Part shown: positions 8,431-17,994 of the stretch, one piece after another | How the letters are laid out: every line of letters begins with the position of its first letter | Position numbering within the stretch: position 1 is the stretch's first letter | NCBI GenBank assembly: GCA_002279935.1 | Contig: NCCZ01000011.1 | Location: forward strand, 62,001-126,000 | Origin: Hyphomicrobium sp. 12-62-95 | GTDB taxonomy: Bacteria > Pseudomonadota > Alphaproteobacteria > Rhizobiales > Hyphomicrobiaceae | Direction of reading: 5' to 3' | Length of the DNA stretch: 64,000 nt | The notes under the pieces: model-generated | Told to the model about the DNA's origin: nothing | Seen by the model: the letters and a program-made list of their open reading frames with translations, nothing else | Databases searched by the model: none | Position numbers and translations under genes: made by a program

Positions 8431-9240
8431 GTGGCATGGAAATCGCTGCTTGTTCATCTGAAGCCGCACACTGAAAACAATGCCGCGTTGGCATCGGCGC
8501 TCTCGGTGGCAAAGACCTTCGATGCGTCACTCACCGGGCTTTATGCCATGCGCGAGTTGGCCATGCTCAAACTTGTCATTGGACCGGATAGCGCTGCCGC
8601 GCGGGAAGCGGAGGCTCGCGATGCTCCCCTTGTCCGGGCGGCCGAAGACCAATTTCTCAAGGCCTGCGCGGACGCTGGCGTCATAGGTACGTTCGAGGTG
8701 GCGGAAGGAAATTCGAACGAACTTCTGTGTTTGGCGGGTCGCGTGCATGACGCGCTCTTTGTCGAAGCGGGCAGTAGTCTCGATGGGCGCGGCGGCGACC
8801 TTGTGGAGGAGTGCGCTATTACGGCCGGGACTCCGACGATCATCGTGCCGCCGACGGGGGCCAAACCTTTCGGTCAATCCATCGTCGTTGCCTGGAACCA
8901 CAGCCGCCAATCTGCTGCAGCGGTCCACGCCGCTTTGCCGCTGATTGAGCGCGCCGAAAACGTGGTCGTCCTGCTGGGGCAGCAACGCGATGCATTGCCC
9001 AGTGTTACGCGGCGTCCCCGGGCCGACATCGGAGACTATTTGCGGCGCTACAATCCGAATGTCCGGGTGTCGCCGTTTGAGGAGCGCGACGGTTCAAGTC
9101 TGCAAACGGCTGCGATGGCCGCTGGCGATGTGCTGGTCATGGGTGCTTACGGTCGCTCTGCGTGGCGGGAATTCCTATTTGGCGGATCGACAAGAGCGGT
9201 CGTCAGTGACCTGCGGCTACCGGTACTGATGGCACACTAA
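8431..9240 (+). CDS. Universal stress protein family
   Basis: A 269-residue cytoplasmic protein with a UspA-like C-terminal half, including the nucleotide-binding loop MGAYGRSAWREFLFGGSTRAV. The N-terminal half resembles a second, degenerate Usp domain (KSLLVHLKPHTENNAALASALSVAKTFDASLTGLYAM). GTG at 8431 is chosen as start because GGGGGA lies 10 bases upstream; the only longer alternative begins at 8368. Its task is likely stress survival, and targets are unknown. It is inserted, on the opposite strand, between eno and ftsB and converges with eno. Confidence 0.88.
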   Translation: MAWKSLLVHLKPHTENNAALASALSVAKTFDASLTGLYAMRELAMLKLVIGPDSAAAREAEARDAPLVRAAEDQFLKACADAGVIGTFEVAEGNSNELLCLAGRVHDALFVEAGSSLDGRGGDLVEECAITAGTPTIIVPPTGAKPFGQSIVVAWNHSRQSAAAVHAALPLIERAENVVVLLGQQRDALPSVTRRPRADIGDYLRRYNPNVRVSPFEERDGSSLQTAAMAAGDVLVMGAYGRSAWREFLFGGSTRAVVSDLRLPVLMAH

Positions 9241-9259
9241 GACCGGCACCGGTGCTCGT

Positions 9260-10555
<1,296 letters not shown>

Positions 10556-10739
10556 CTATTCTCATGATCGAGGCCGGCGGACACCCAAGTCCAATCCCCC
10601 TCGCGTGAATCTGCGCCGGGTTGTAGCCTTCCGATGTGACGGCTGCAAAGCCCCCGAGGGCGACATTGCCCTACCCGGACGGGCAGTCGCGCCCACACTA
10701 TCCGCACGGATTGCACCAAAGTTGAAGGAGATGACCGAC

Positions 10740-11447
10740 GTGACCGCCGCCCCCTCCGCGCTCGTCTTGTTTTCCGGCGGTCAGGATTCGACGGTCTGCC
10801 TCGCATGGGCGTTGCAGCAATATGAGCACGTCGAGACCGTGGGCTTCCAATATGGGCAGCGGCATGAGGTGGAACTCGCCCAGCGCGGGATCATTCGCGA
10901 TGAGATCGCCAAGCTCGGCGATTGGGGCGCGCGGCTTGGACCCGATACGATGATCGCGTTGCCGGAACTGGGGCGGCTTTCGGAAACCGCGCTGACGCGC
11001 GACCGCGAGATCGCATTCGAAGTAAACGGGCTGCCAAACACGTTCGTGCCGGGACGCAATCTTTTGTTTCTCACGTATGCGGCGGCACTCGCCTACCGCC
11101 GCGGCATCCACACGCTCGTCGGCGGCATGTGCGAAACGGATTACTCCGGCTATCCCGATTGCCGGCAGGCGACGATGACGGCGATGGAGGAGGCACTCTC
11201 GCGCGGTCTTGATTATCCGCTCGCCATTGAGACGCCGCTGATGTTCGTCGACAAAGCCGGGACGTGGGCGATGGCCGAGACACTTGGCGGCGCGGCACTC
11301 ACCGACATCGTGATCGCGCATTCGCACACGTGCTATCTCGGCGACCGCACGCACCAGCACAGCTGGGGCTATGGCTGTGGGACTTGTCCCGCGTGTCAAT
11401 TGCGCGCCAAGGGCTTCTTGCAGTGGCGCGGGATCGACGCGCTCTAG
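10740..11447 (+). CDS. queC: 7-cyano-7-deazaguanine synthase QueC
   Basis: The ATP-dependent enzyme that converts 7-carboxy-7-deazaguanine to preQ0 in queuosine synthesis. The PP-loop is visible as LFSGGQDST, and the zinc-binding cysteines are in the C-terminal [13 protein letters not shown]...[10 protein letters not shown] region. An AAGGAG sequence at 10725-10730 touches an ATG at 10731 but is 9 bases from the in-frame GTG at 10740, so GTG is the more likely start. It is the first of the local que genes; queE, queD and queF follow about 3 kb downstream on the same strand. Confidence 0.96.
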   Translation: MTAAPSALVLFSGGQDSTVCLAWALQQYEHVETVGFQYGQRHEVELAQRGIIRDEIAKLGDWGARLGPDTMIALPELGRLSETALTRDREIAFEVNGLPNTFVPGRNLLFLTYAAALAYRRGIHTLVGGMCETDYSGYPDCRQATMTAMEEALSRGLDYPLAIETPLMFVDKAGTWAMAETLGGAALTDIVIAHSHTCYLGDRTHQHSWGYGCGTCPACQLRAKGFLQWRGIDAL

Positions 11448-12163
11448 GCGCGGCGTCCGAAGCCGGACGGTCCGCCACGGACAACGGTGGAGGCGCGCAT
11501 CGGGGAGGACATCTTGGTGCCGCTGGCGGCCGCCACTCTGGCTTCCGGTTTGGACAGCCAGTCAGCGGCCACTTCCGCCGCGCCATCCGGTTCGCCGACT
11601 TCGGATTTGGGCAGGAGGCGGCGCTGCGCGACGCGTAGCAGGAAGACGAACGCGGCGATTCGCAAGAGAGTCCACAGAGCACTGCCGGATGCCGAATGAT
11701 CGCCGCTGTCGTCCCTAACCGATTGACTAATGCGCTTTGGCGGATCGGGCAACGTCTCGATGCCCGCGATCTGCATGATAGCCGTCAGCTGTTCGGGCGA
11801 CACCGTCAGATAGTCATGGTCCGAGCCGATGTAGCCGACCCATTCCCCATCCGTCTCGCCCAGAAATCGCCATCCGAGATCGACGTAAGAGCCATCTTCG
11901 CGCTGGAAATCGGCGACGTTGGGAAGGTCGGCGACTTTTACAACTTTGATTGGCTTTTTCGTCGATGACCCCAACGCGACACCGGGAATGACGATAGGCA
12001 AGGATGTCCCGTTGCGGTTTTTCTCCGCTTTGGGAGCCTTTTTGGAGGAAAAGCCCCAGGATCCACCGATGCGGCGCTTGGCCTCCGCGTTGTCGAGGGG
12101 TGTGCTGAGGGCAACAACCGCGACTGTGAAGAAGGCCATTACTGTCTGAAGTGACGGGTTCAT
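11444..12163 (-). CDS. Membrane protein with one GEWVG/IGSD repeat domain
   Basis: 239 residues: an N-terminal signal-like helix ([16 protein letters not shown]), a charged linker, one copy of a domain at about 72-142 (VVKVADLP ... VDLGWR ... [10 protein letters not shown] ... [12 protein letters not shown] ... LPDPP), then a membrane helix near 163-178 and a cytoplasmic-type tail ending [15 protein letters not shown]. The upstream gene encodes two copies of the same domain and a related tail. The start overlaps that gene's stop as TGATG, indicating coupled translation. The family is not recognised, and the topology suggests a periplasmic domain. Confidence 0.7.
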   Translation of the reverse strand: MNPSLQTVMAFFTVAVVALSTPLDNAEAKRRIGGSWGFSSKKAPKAEKNRNGTSLPIVIPGVALGSSTKKPIKVVKVADLPNVADFQREDGSYVDLGWRFLGETDGEWVGYIGSDHDYLTVSPEQLTAIMQIAGIETLPDPPKRISQSVRDDSGDHSASGSALWTLLRIAAFVFLLRVAQRRLLPKSEVGEPDGAAEVAADWLSKPEARVAAASGTKMSSPMRASTVVRGGPSGFGRRA

Positions 12164-13203
12164 CAGCGGGCACCTGTTAAGAAGCCGAATAGACCATGAG
12201 CGGGGCGCACGACGGTGCTGCTGCGCTGAGTGCGTGGCTGCACATGTCCGCTCGTTGGGATGGGTGCAGGTGCGCGTGTGGCGATAACGTGGGTGCTGGC
12301 AGTTTGAGCTTTGGTAGCTTTCTCGCGCGACGCAAAGAGATCCGATAGCGCGCATTGAATCATTCCGGTTGCGCTTTGCGCTGCGTCCAACGTCGCTCGA
12401 GTGATGCGATAGCCGATGTACATCATGAAGAAGATGCCCAGCAGGATCGGGATAAAGCCGAGGAGATCGATCCCTTTGGATGCGGGCGGCGCTGGCGCTG
12501 GTTTTTCGCGCGGCGTGACGGCGGGTGGCACGGGCGGGAGCGCCAGCGGCTGCAGGTCATCCTTCAAAAGGCCGGCGATGTGGTCAGAGCTGAACGGCAG
12601 ATTTTCTGCGTCGGATCCGAGTTGATCAACCCACTCGCCACCATTGCCGGCCGCCGTTTGCCGGCCGAAATCGCCGAAGGTTTTCTCGATGTTCTGCAGC
12701 GCCTCGCTGACTGCGAGATCGATCTCCTCAGGGGCAGGCGGGGCGGTCGCTGGTTTATCGCCCGTCGGTTCGTCGCGCGGCGCGGGCGGGAGCGGCAGCG
12801 ACTTCAGCTGAGCTTCCTTCAAGATGCCGGCGATCTGTTCCGCGCTGAGCGGCAGATATTCGGCGTCAGAGCCGATATGGCCAACCCATTCACCACTCTG
12901 ACCGGCCGTTTGGCGCCAGCCGAGATCGACGAAGGTTGTTTCGTTGAACCGCAGCGTTTCGCTGTCGGGCAGATCGAGAACCTTGACGACGGCGGGCCGT
13001 TGGGGTTGGGCCGCTGGCCCCTGATCTTTGCTCAGGCGGCGCACCATTGCGTCGTGGGTGGATTTTAGCTCGGCTGATCGCGCGGAACCCTGCACTGTGC
13101 TCACCACCGGCATGTTCGTGAACATGAGGGGAGTCGTCACGACACTGAGGACATTCAGCGCCACGAAGGCCAGTACGACATTCTTGAAGGTGAGGTGTTG
13201 CAC
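12163..13203 (-). CDS. Membrane protein with two GEWVG/IGSD repeat domains
   Basis: 346 residues. An N-terminal membrane helix (VVLAFVALNVLSVVTTPLMF) is followed by repeat 1 at about 72-140 and repeat 2 at about 165-226. The repeats are separated by proline-rich spacers and followed by a second membrane helix near 245-263 and a tail ending in STVVR...GFLTGAR. Repeat 1 is close to the single repeat of the downstream protein (VVKVxDLP, VDLGWR, GEWVGxIGSD, a helix with EQ-I/L-x-x-I, LPxPP), while repeat 2 is more diverged. It starts with GTG and forms a two-gene operon with the downstream gene. Function unknown. Confidence 0.72.
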   Translation of the reverse strand: MQHLTFKNVVLAFVALNVLSVVTTPLMFTNMPVVSTVQGSARSAELKSTHDAMVRRLSKDQGPAAQPQRPAVVKVLDLPDSETLRFNETTFVDLGWRQTAGQSGEWVGHIGSDAEYLPLSAEQIAGILKEAQLKSLPLPPAPRDEPTGDKPATAPPAPEEIDLAVSEALQNIEKTFGDFGRQTAAGNGGEWVDQLGSDAENLPFSSDHIAGLLKDDLQPLALPPVPPAVTPREKPAPAPPASKGIDLLGFIPILLGIFFMMYIGYRITRATLDAAQSATGMIQCALSDLFASREKATKAQTASTHVIATRAPAPIPTSGHVQPRTQRSSTVVRPAHGLFGFLTGAR

Positions 13204-13371
13204 GGTTCCAGCCCACTATCCGACTGACAGGCCGTATACACCGCGTCTGGTTAGTTTCAGGCTACGAGGCATGGTCAACGAAGGGTAAATGCGCCGCCGA
13301 TGTGCCGCGCGGAACCGACGGCCGGTGCGAAATGCCCGACAATACGCGCATCCCAACGAAGGGAGCGTGCC

Positions 13372-13572
13372 ATGCTTTCAGTTTACCAAAGCCCTCTCCG
13401 CCAGCTGATCCACACCGCCGCCGCGCTTGCGGTTTTAGCCTCGCTTTTCCCGTCCAATGGCGAATTGCCGGATACTCCGGCGGGCGTGCGCACCGCGTTC
13501 GAGCTCATCGATAAGCGCGGGATCGTTCACTCCTTCAATGCGAACGGGCTGAAATTGGTGTCGCGGTCGTAG
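13372..13572 (+). CDS. Small hypothetical exported protein
   Basis: 66 residues with a signal-peptide-like N-terminus (LIHTAAALAVLASLFPS) and a short mature part containing FELIDKRGIVHSFNANGLKLV. The start at 13372 has AGGGAG about 7 bases upstream, which is strong support for translation. Its 3' end overlaps the convergent YhhQ gene by 46 bp. No family is recognised. Confidence 0.55.
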   Translation: MLSVYQSPLRQLIHTAAALAVLASLFPSNGELPDTPAGVRTAFELIDKRGIVHSFNANGLKLVSRS

Positions 13573-14234
13573 TGGTCCTCCTGCTCGGCCTTCTTGAGTG
13601 CCGTGACGATGCGGGTCGTGATGGGCAGGAAAGAGATTTCAACGCCTGTTTTGGCAATGAACTGCGAAACAACCAGGGTCAGCACCAATTCGTTGGGCAT
13701 GATGCCGGAATTCCAAAACGCAAGCGGATAGAAAATGACGCTGTCGACGGCTTCGCCGGCGACCGTGGAGGCGACGAAGCGCGTCTTCATATGGCGGCCG
13801 GCGGTGGCGATTTTCATTTTGGCCAGCACATAGGAATTGACGAACTCGCCGCAGAAGTAGGCGATCATCGAGGCGCCTGCGATGCGCCAGGTGTTGCCGA
13901 AGGCGATCTCGTACACCTTCTGATTTTCCCAAGTGGGGGCCGGCGGCAGCGCCACCACGACGGCTGCCATGATGGCGGCGAAGATGAGGGCCGCGAACCC
14001 CGTCCAGATGACGCGGCGGGCGCGGGAGTAACCGTATACTTCAGTGAGGATGTCGCCGAAGATGTAAGAAATGGGAAAGAAGAGGACGCCGGCGCCGAAG
14101 GTGACAGCGCCCAGGAGCGGCAGGTCGATTTGGGCGGCTTTTGCCGGTCCAATCAGATTGGAACAAACGAGGACGACGACGAAGGCGACCATGACGAGGT
14201 CGAAGTACTTGTAGGTGCGCGCTTGCGGCTGCAT
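13527..14234 (-). CDS. yhhQ: Queuosine precursor transporter, YhhQ/VUT family
   Basis: A 235-residue inner-membrane protein with about six helices and the family segments CSNLIGPAKAAQI, FPISYIFGDILTEVYGY and WNSGIMPNELVLTLVVSQFIAKTGVE. E. coli YhhQ imports the queuosine precursors preQ0 and preQ1. Its place between queC and queE supports the same role. It is divergent from queE with only 53 bp between the start codons, so the two may share a control region. Confidence 0.9.
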   Translation of the reverse strand: MQPQARTYKYFDLVMVAFVVVLVCSNLIGPAKAAQIDLPLLGAVTFGAGVLFFPISYIFGDILTEVYGYSRARRVIWTGFAALIFAAIMAAVVVALPPAPTWENQKVYEIAFGNTWRIAGASMIAYFCGEFVNSYVLAKMKIATAGRHMKTRFVASTVAGEAVDSVIFYPLAFWNSGIMPNELVLTLVVSQFIAKTGVEISFLPITTRIVTALKKAEQEDHYDRDTNFSPFALKE

Positions 14235-14287
14235 GTAACCCCCCTCGCCTGCTTGACACTGTGCCCGCTCTGGCTACGTGTGGGCGC

Positions 14288-14917
14288 ATGTATCAGGTCA
14301 AGGAAATCTTCTACACGCTACAGGGCGAGGGCGCGAACGCGGGTACGCCGGCCGTGTTCTGCCGCTTTTCCGGCTGCAATCTGTGGTCGGGTCGGGAAGA
14401 GGACCGGGCCGGCGCAAAGTGCCGCTTTTGCGATACGGATTTCGTCGGCACGGATGGTCCCGGCGGCGGCAAGTTCGAGACGGCGGATGCGCTGGCGCGG
14501 GCGTGCCGCGCGGCGGTGACGGCATCGTATGGACCGGCGATGGTGGTGTTGACCGGCGGGGAGCCCATGTTGCAGGTCGATCAGGACCTGATCGACGCGC
14601 TGCACGGGCGCGGGTTTTCAATCGCGATCGAGACCAACGGGACGCTGGCGGTGCCGGACGCGATCGACTGGGTCTGTGTCAGCCCGAAGGCGGGGCAGCC
14701 GCTCGTCCAGCTGTGGGGGGACGAACTGAAGCTCGTCTATCCGCAGGTGGGGATCGACCCGGCGCAGTATCAGCTGTTGGAGTTCGAGCACCGCTTCCTG
14801 CAGCCGATGGACGGGCCGGATCAAGCCGCCAATACGCTGGCGGCCATCGCCTACTGCAAGGCTAACCCGCCCTGGCGGCTGTCGGTGCAGACCCATAAGG
14901 TGCTCGGTATCCCCTGA
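14288..14917 (+). CDS. queE: 7-carboxy-7-deazaguanine synthase QueE
   Basis: A radical-SAM enzyme making 7-carboxy-7-deazaguanine from 6-carboxy-tetrahydropterin. At 209 residues it has cysteines 30, 45 and 48, the C-x14-C-x2-C cluster motif of the proteobacterial (Burkholderia-type) QueE instead of the common C-x3-C-x2-C. TGGEP follows (VLTGGEPMLQ). The start at 14288 fits the conserved N-terminus YQVKEIFYTLQGEGANAGTP. It is followed by queD and queF on the same strand with short gaps. Confidence 0.95.
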   Translation: MYQVKEIFYTLQGEGANAGTPAVFCRFSGCNLWSGREEDRAGAKCRFCDTDFVGTDGPGGGKFETADALARACRAAVTASYGPAMVVLTGGEPMLQVDQDLIDALHGRGFSIAIETNGTLAVPDAIDWVCVSPKAGQPLVQLWGDELKLVYPQVGIDPAQYQLLEFEHRFLQPMDGPDQAANTLAAIAYCKANPPWRLSVQTHKVLGIP

Positions 14918-14999
14918 TGTCCGCCCCAGACGGGCACCCATTTACCGTGGCGACGGGTCCCCTTGCATGTGCGGCTCGCGGCCTCTATTCCCCTCCCCC

Positions 15000-15383
15000 A
15001 TGCGCATCTATCGCGATTTTCTGTTCGAGGCGGCCCACTTCCTGCCGTCCGCGCCTCCGGGCCATCCGAATTCCCGCATCCACGGGCATTCGTTTCGGGC
15101 GCGTGTCTGGATCGATGGGGAGCCGAATGCCGAGACGGGCGTCGTGTTCCATTTCGACGATTTATCAGCCGCGCTGACGGATTGTCAGGACGCGCTGGAC
15201 CACCGGATGCTGAACGACGTCGAGGGGCTTTCTGCTCCCACGCTGGAACGCATCGCCATGTGGATCTGGGAGCGGATCGACAATCGCGTGCCGGGGCTGT
15301 CGCAGATCGAAGTGCATCGCGACAGCTGCCACGAGGGCGTCATCTATAATGGTCCGCACAGACTTGCGCGGGCGGCGGAGTAG
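15000..15383 (+). CDS. queD: 6-carboxy-5,6,7,8-tetrahydropterin synthase QueD (catalytic Cys replaced)
   Basis: A 127-residue member of the 6-pyruvoyl-tetrahydropterin synthase family and second enzyme of queuosine synthesis. The zinc histidines are present (His13 in FEAAH, His28 and His30 in IHGHSF), as are the ALDHRMLND and PTLERIAMWIWE segments. Where E. coli QueD has its catalytic cysteine (GHKCGRLHGH) this protein has GHPNSRIHGH, with Asn24 in that place. It may use another residue or be a variant subfamily. Context (queE before, queF after) argues that it still serves queuosine synthesis. Confidence 0.9.
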   Translation: MRIYRDFLFEAAHFLPSAPPGHPNSRIHGHSFRARVWIDGEPNAETGVVFHFDDLSAALTDCQDALDHRMLNDVEGLSAPTLERIAMWIWERIDNRVPGLSQIEVHRDSCHEGVIYNGPHRLARAAE

Positions 15384-15386
15384 AGC

Positions 15387-15848
15387 ATGGGACGCGAAGC
15401 GCCGCCGGTGACGCAGCTTGGCCAGCAGACGCCGCTGCCGGATAGCCCCGAGGCGGCCGTTCTAGAACGCGTGCCGAACCCGCATCCCGATACGCTCTAT
15501 GTGGCGCGCTTCACGCAGCCGGAATTCACCTCGCTGTGCCCGGTGACGGGGCAGCCGGATTTCGCGCATCTCGTGATCGACTATGTGCCGCGCGACTATC
15601 TCGTGGAGAGCAAGTCGCTGAAGCTCTACCTCGGTGCGTTCCGCAATCACGGTGCGTTTCACGAAGATTGCACGGTGGCGATTGGCAAGCGGATCGCCGA
15701 CCTTCTCAATCCGCATTTTCTCCGCATTGGCGGTTATTGGTATCCGCGCGGCGGCATGCCGATCGACGTCTTCTGGCAGCGGGGCGAACTGCCGGCCGGC
15801 GTGTGGCTTCCGGATCAGGGTGTCGCGGCCTATCGCGGACGGGGCTGA
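15387..15848 (+). CDS. queF: NADPH-dependent 7-cyano-7-deazaguanine reductase QueF
   Basis: Reduces the nitrile preQ0 to preQ1, the last free-base step before tRNA insertion. It has 153 residues, the short unimodular type. The nucleophilic cysteine is Cys51 in [13 protein letters not shown], with Asp58 as the proton donor, and ESKSLKLY (from residue 74) is the family signature. It starts 3 bp after the queD stop, so queE-queD-queF look like one operon. tgt, queA and queG are not in the window. Confidence 0.96.
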   Translation: MGREAPPVTQLGQQTPLPDSPEAAVLERVPNPHPDTLYVARFTQPEFTSLCPVTGQPDFAHLVIDYVPRDYLVESKSLKLYLGAFRNHGAFHEDCTVAIGKRIADLLNPHFLRIGGYWYPRGGMPIDVFWQRGELPAGVWLPDQGVAAYRGRG

Positions 15849-15852
15849 ACTC

Positions 15853-16557
15853 CTATTCGCCAATCCCGATGAAGCCCGGCAGGTGCGCGGCGGCCTCGGA
15901 GCGCGCTAGCATCATGGCGCGGTCATGGGCGTGCTCGAAGTCGCGCAACACGGATGTTCGCGGGATGCGCGTTCTGAAGAAGTGCGCCCAACGGAACTCG
16001 GCGTAGGGCTGGTTCGATTTGATGAACCCGCCTGCCTCGCGCACCGACCAAGAGAGATCGCGATATGCATCACGCTTCAGGTGGCGAATTGCGGTGGGGA
16101 GTGCCGAGGGTGCAATGCGCTGACCATGATGATCGAAGGGATGCAGGCAACCGCGCTCGGCCATTTGCCGCCAGAACTGGGGCCGTGGCAGGCGCGAGAG
16201 ATCACCGATCACACGGACGAACGCTTCCGTCACATCGCTTTGATGCAACGCCATGCTCAGGTGATGGTGATCGATGATGTAGAACGCTTGATCGGGACCG
16301 CACACCGCCGGAATGGGGCGCTTTTCCAGGTAGCGCACAATCTCTTTGACCGAGTCCGCACGGCGTTCGACTTTTTCGCGCTTGGCGGCGACGGCTTTCA
16401 TGCCGACAGCGCCCTGCGTCGGACGCAGGTGGTCAAGGGGGACGAGAATGGGATCTTCCGGTCGGCGGCGCTTCAGGGTCCGGCGGGGAAGCGGACTGAA
16501 GATGGCAATGGATGACGTCGACTGCGCGGAGGATAAACGGGCGGGTGCTGTCAGCAT
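15853..16557 (-). CDS. ParB-like nuclease-domain protein (ParBc_2 family)
   Basis: 234 residues matching the family of putative ParB-like proteins: VPLDHLRPTQGAVGMKAVAAKREKVE, then AVCGPDQAFYIIDHHHLSMALHQ, with the DHHH motif typical of this group, and FWRQMAERGCLHPFDHHG. Family members are orphans not linked to parA or parS, and their real function is not established. GAGG lies about 7 bases before the ATG at 16557. It converges with queF with a 4-bp gap. Confidence 0.8.
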   Translation of the reverse strand: MLTAPARLSSAQSTSSIAIFSPLPRRTLKRRRPEDPILVPLDHLRPTQGAVGMKAVAAKREKVERRADSVKEIVRYLEKRPIPAVCGPDQAFYIIDHHHLSMALHQSDVTEAFVRVIGDLSRLPRPQFWRQMAERGCLHPFDHHGQRIAPSALPTAIRHLKRDAYRDLSWSVREAGGFIKSNQPYAEFRWAHFFRTRIPRTSVLRDFEHAHDRAMMLARSEAAAHLPGFIGIGE

Positions 16558-16648
16558 GGTCCTCGGTACGGATTGGGTCTTGCCAAGCTCGGACCGTCAT
16601 CGTTTCTTCATCGTGGTTAAAGAAGAGTTGACGCAACCAGAGGTCCTG

Positions 16649-17086
16649 ATGAAAAGCCGCAGCAGCCGCCCCTTATTTCAACTCTTCGCACTGCTCCTCT
16701 TTGCACTTCCCGTGGCGGCCCTGGGCGGCGACGATCCCCCGCTGCCCGCTGACTGCACCGAGGCGATGTCGACGTTTGAGATGAACGCGTGCGCGGGGGC
16801 GGAGTTCGAGAAGGCAGATGTGGAGTTGAACCGGGTTTACAAAGAGGCCGTGGCCTCGATCCCGGACATGGCGACTGGCGAGCAGCCTTTCGACAAGGCG
16901 TCGTGGGAAGAGGCGCTGAGGGCTTCGCAACGGGCGTGGATCGCGTTTCGGGATGCGGAGTGCGAGGATCACGTCGAGATGTTTTGGGCCGGCGGATCGG
17001 GCCGCACCGTCGAGATCATCGGCTGCAAGACGGAGATGACCGAACAGCGCACGAAGGACCTCAAACAGCGCTACGAGATCGAATAG
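16649..17086 (+). CDS. LprI-like DUF1311 exported protein
   Basis: 145 residues with a signal peptide (LFQLFALLLFALPVAALGG) and a DUF1311/LprI-like mature domain: CTEAMSTFEMNACAGAEFEKADVELNRVY, then SQRAWIAFRDAECE and IIGCKTEMTEQRTKDL. The four cysteines fit the disulfide pattern of the family. Some members inhibit lysozyme, but for most the role is unknown. AGAGG precedes the ATG at 16649. The frame stays open further upstream without a better start. Confidence 0.85.
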   Translation: MKSRSSRPLFQLFALLLFALPVAALGGDDPPLPADCTEAMSTFEMNACAGAEFEKADVELNRVYKEAVASIPDMATGEQPFDKASWEEALRASQRAWIAFRDAECEDHVEMFWAGGSGRTVEIIGCKTEMTEQRTKDLKQRYEIE

Positions 17087-17197
17087 CGCGCGGGGCTTAT
17101 GCTCCAAGGCATCCCTCTTGCGGACACTTTTCGGCCATTGGAATCAGGCGATTTCGATGCCAAGGGGCGGACTGCATGATGACACGAGGGACCATCC

Positions 17198-17650
17198 ATG
17201 AGCGCACTGCCGCAGAACGTCCACGAGCTTCTCACCCGCCTTAATGAAACCTCGCGCAACGAACTTGATCTCGTGCGCGACCTGTCTGAAGCCATCCGCC
17301 GCGCCGACGATCAGTTGCTGAAGGAAGTGCGCAGCGTGTCGATGCTGCATGAGTTGCGGCGCGAGGCAATCGTCAACGAACTGCAGCATCTGGCACAGCG
17401 CTTGTGCGTGCTGCCGGCGCGTGAGCCACAGCGCGAGACGCTTGCTGCCATCGACGCGCCGCAGCATGCGGTCCAGAGCCAAGTGCCGCCCGCTGCAACG
17501 GAAGCGTCGGCGCCGGAGGGCGACGTCGAGGAGGCCGTTATTGCGGTGGAATCGCCTGCTGTCGGGCGGGCCGGAGATTGGCGGCAGGCGGCGCAGCGGA
17601 TCGATGCGGAGTTGGCGCAGTATTTCAACGGGCCGGGGCCGCGTCACTGA
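17198..17650 (+). CDS. Hypothetical helical protein
   Basis: 150 residues. The first 70 look like a long helix or coiled coil (VHELLTRLNETSRNELDLVRDLSEAIRRADDQLLKEVRSV). The middle is proline/alanine-rich and probably disordered, and the C-terminus (GDWRQAAQRIDAELAQYFNGPG) may form a short helix. It is encoded between the DUF1311 gene and a small proline-rich gene, all on the plus strand. The family is not recognised. Confidence 0.65.
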   Translation: MSALPQNVHELLTRLNETSRNELDLVRDLSEAIRRADDQLLKEVRSVSMLHELRREAIVNELQHLAQRLCVLPAREPQRETLAAIDAPQHAVQSQVPPAATEASAPEGDVEEAVIAVESPAVGRAGDWRQAAQRIDAELAQYFNGPGPRH

Positions 17651-17710
17651 CGGGAACGGGGCGGACGGCCGGGCGTTTATCTCGCACACACTCTTAGCGA
17701 GGAGATACTC

Positions 17711-17908
17711 ATGACCAGGACGCCCATTCCCTCGACCAATCCTGAAAATCCAGGCGGTGAGACGCCGGCCGTCGATCCGCGCCATGATGAGGTCGACAAG
17801 ATCGCGCCGCCGGCCCCCGGTGTCGGCCGGCCGCTCGAGGCGCCCGTCGATCCCAATCGGAGGCCGGACCCGGCTCCGGATCGGCAGCCGGCGCGGGAGG
17901 AGAGTTAG
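17711..17908 (+). CDS. Small proline-rich hypothetical protein
   Basis: 65 residues, about one quarter proline, with no hydrophobic segment, so it is likely disordered (NPENPGGETPAVDPRHDEVD, later PVDPNRRPDPAPDRQP). A GAGGAG ribosome-binding site stands 6 bases before the ATG, which supports real translation. Function unknown. Confidence 0.6.
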   Translation: MTRTPIPSTNPENPGGETPAVDPRHDEVDKIAPPAPGVGRPLEAPVDPNRRPDPAPDRQPAREES

Positions 17909-17994
17909 CCCGCGTAACGCGCGATCCGCCACGGTGACCTCCATGACGGCCTGGGGCATGAGGTGCACTCAACCTCGCCCCAGGCCGCTTTTCC

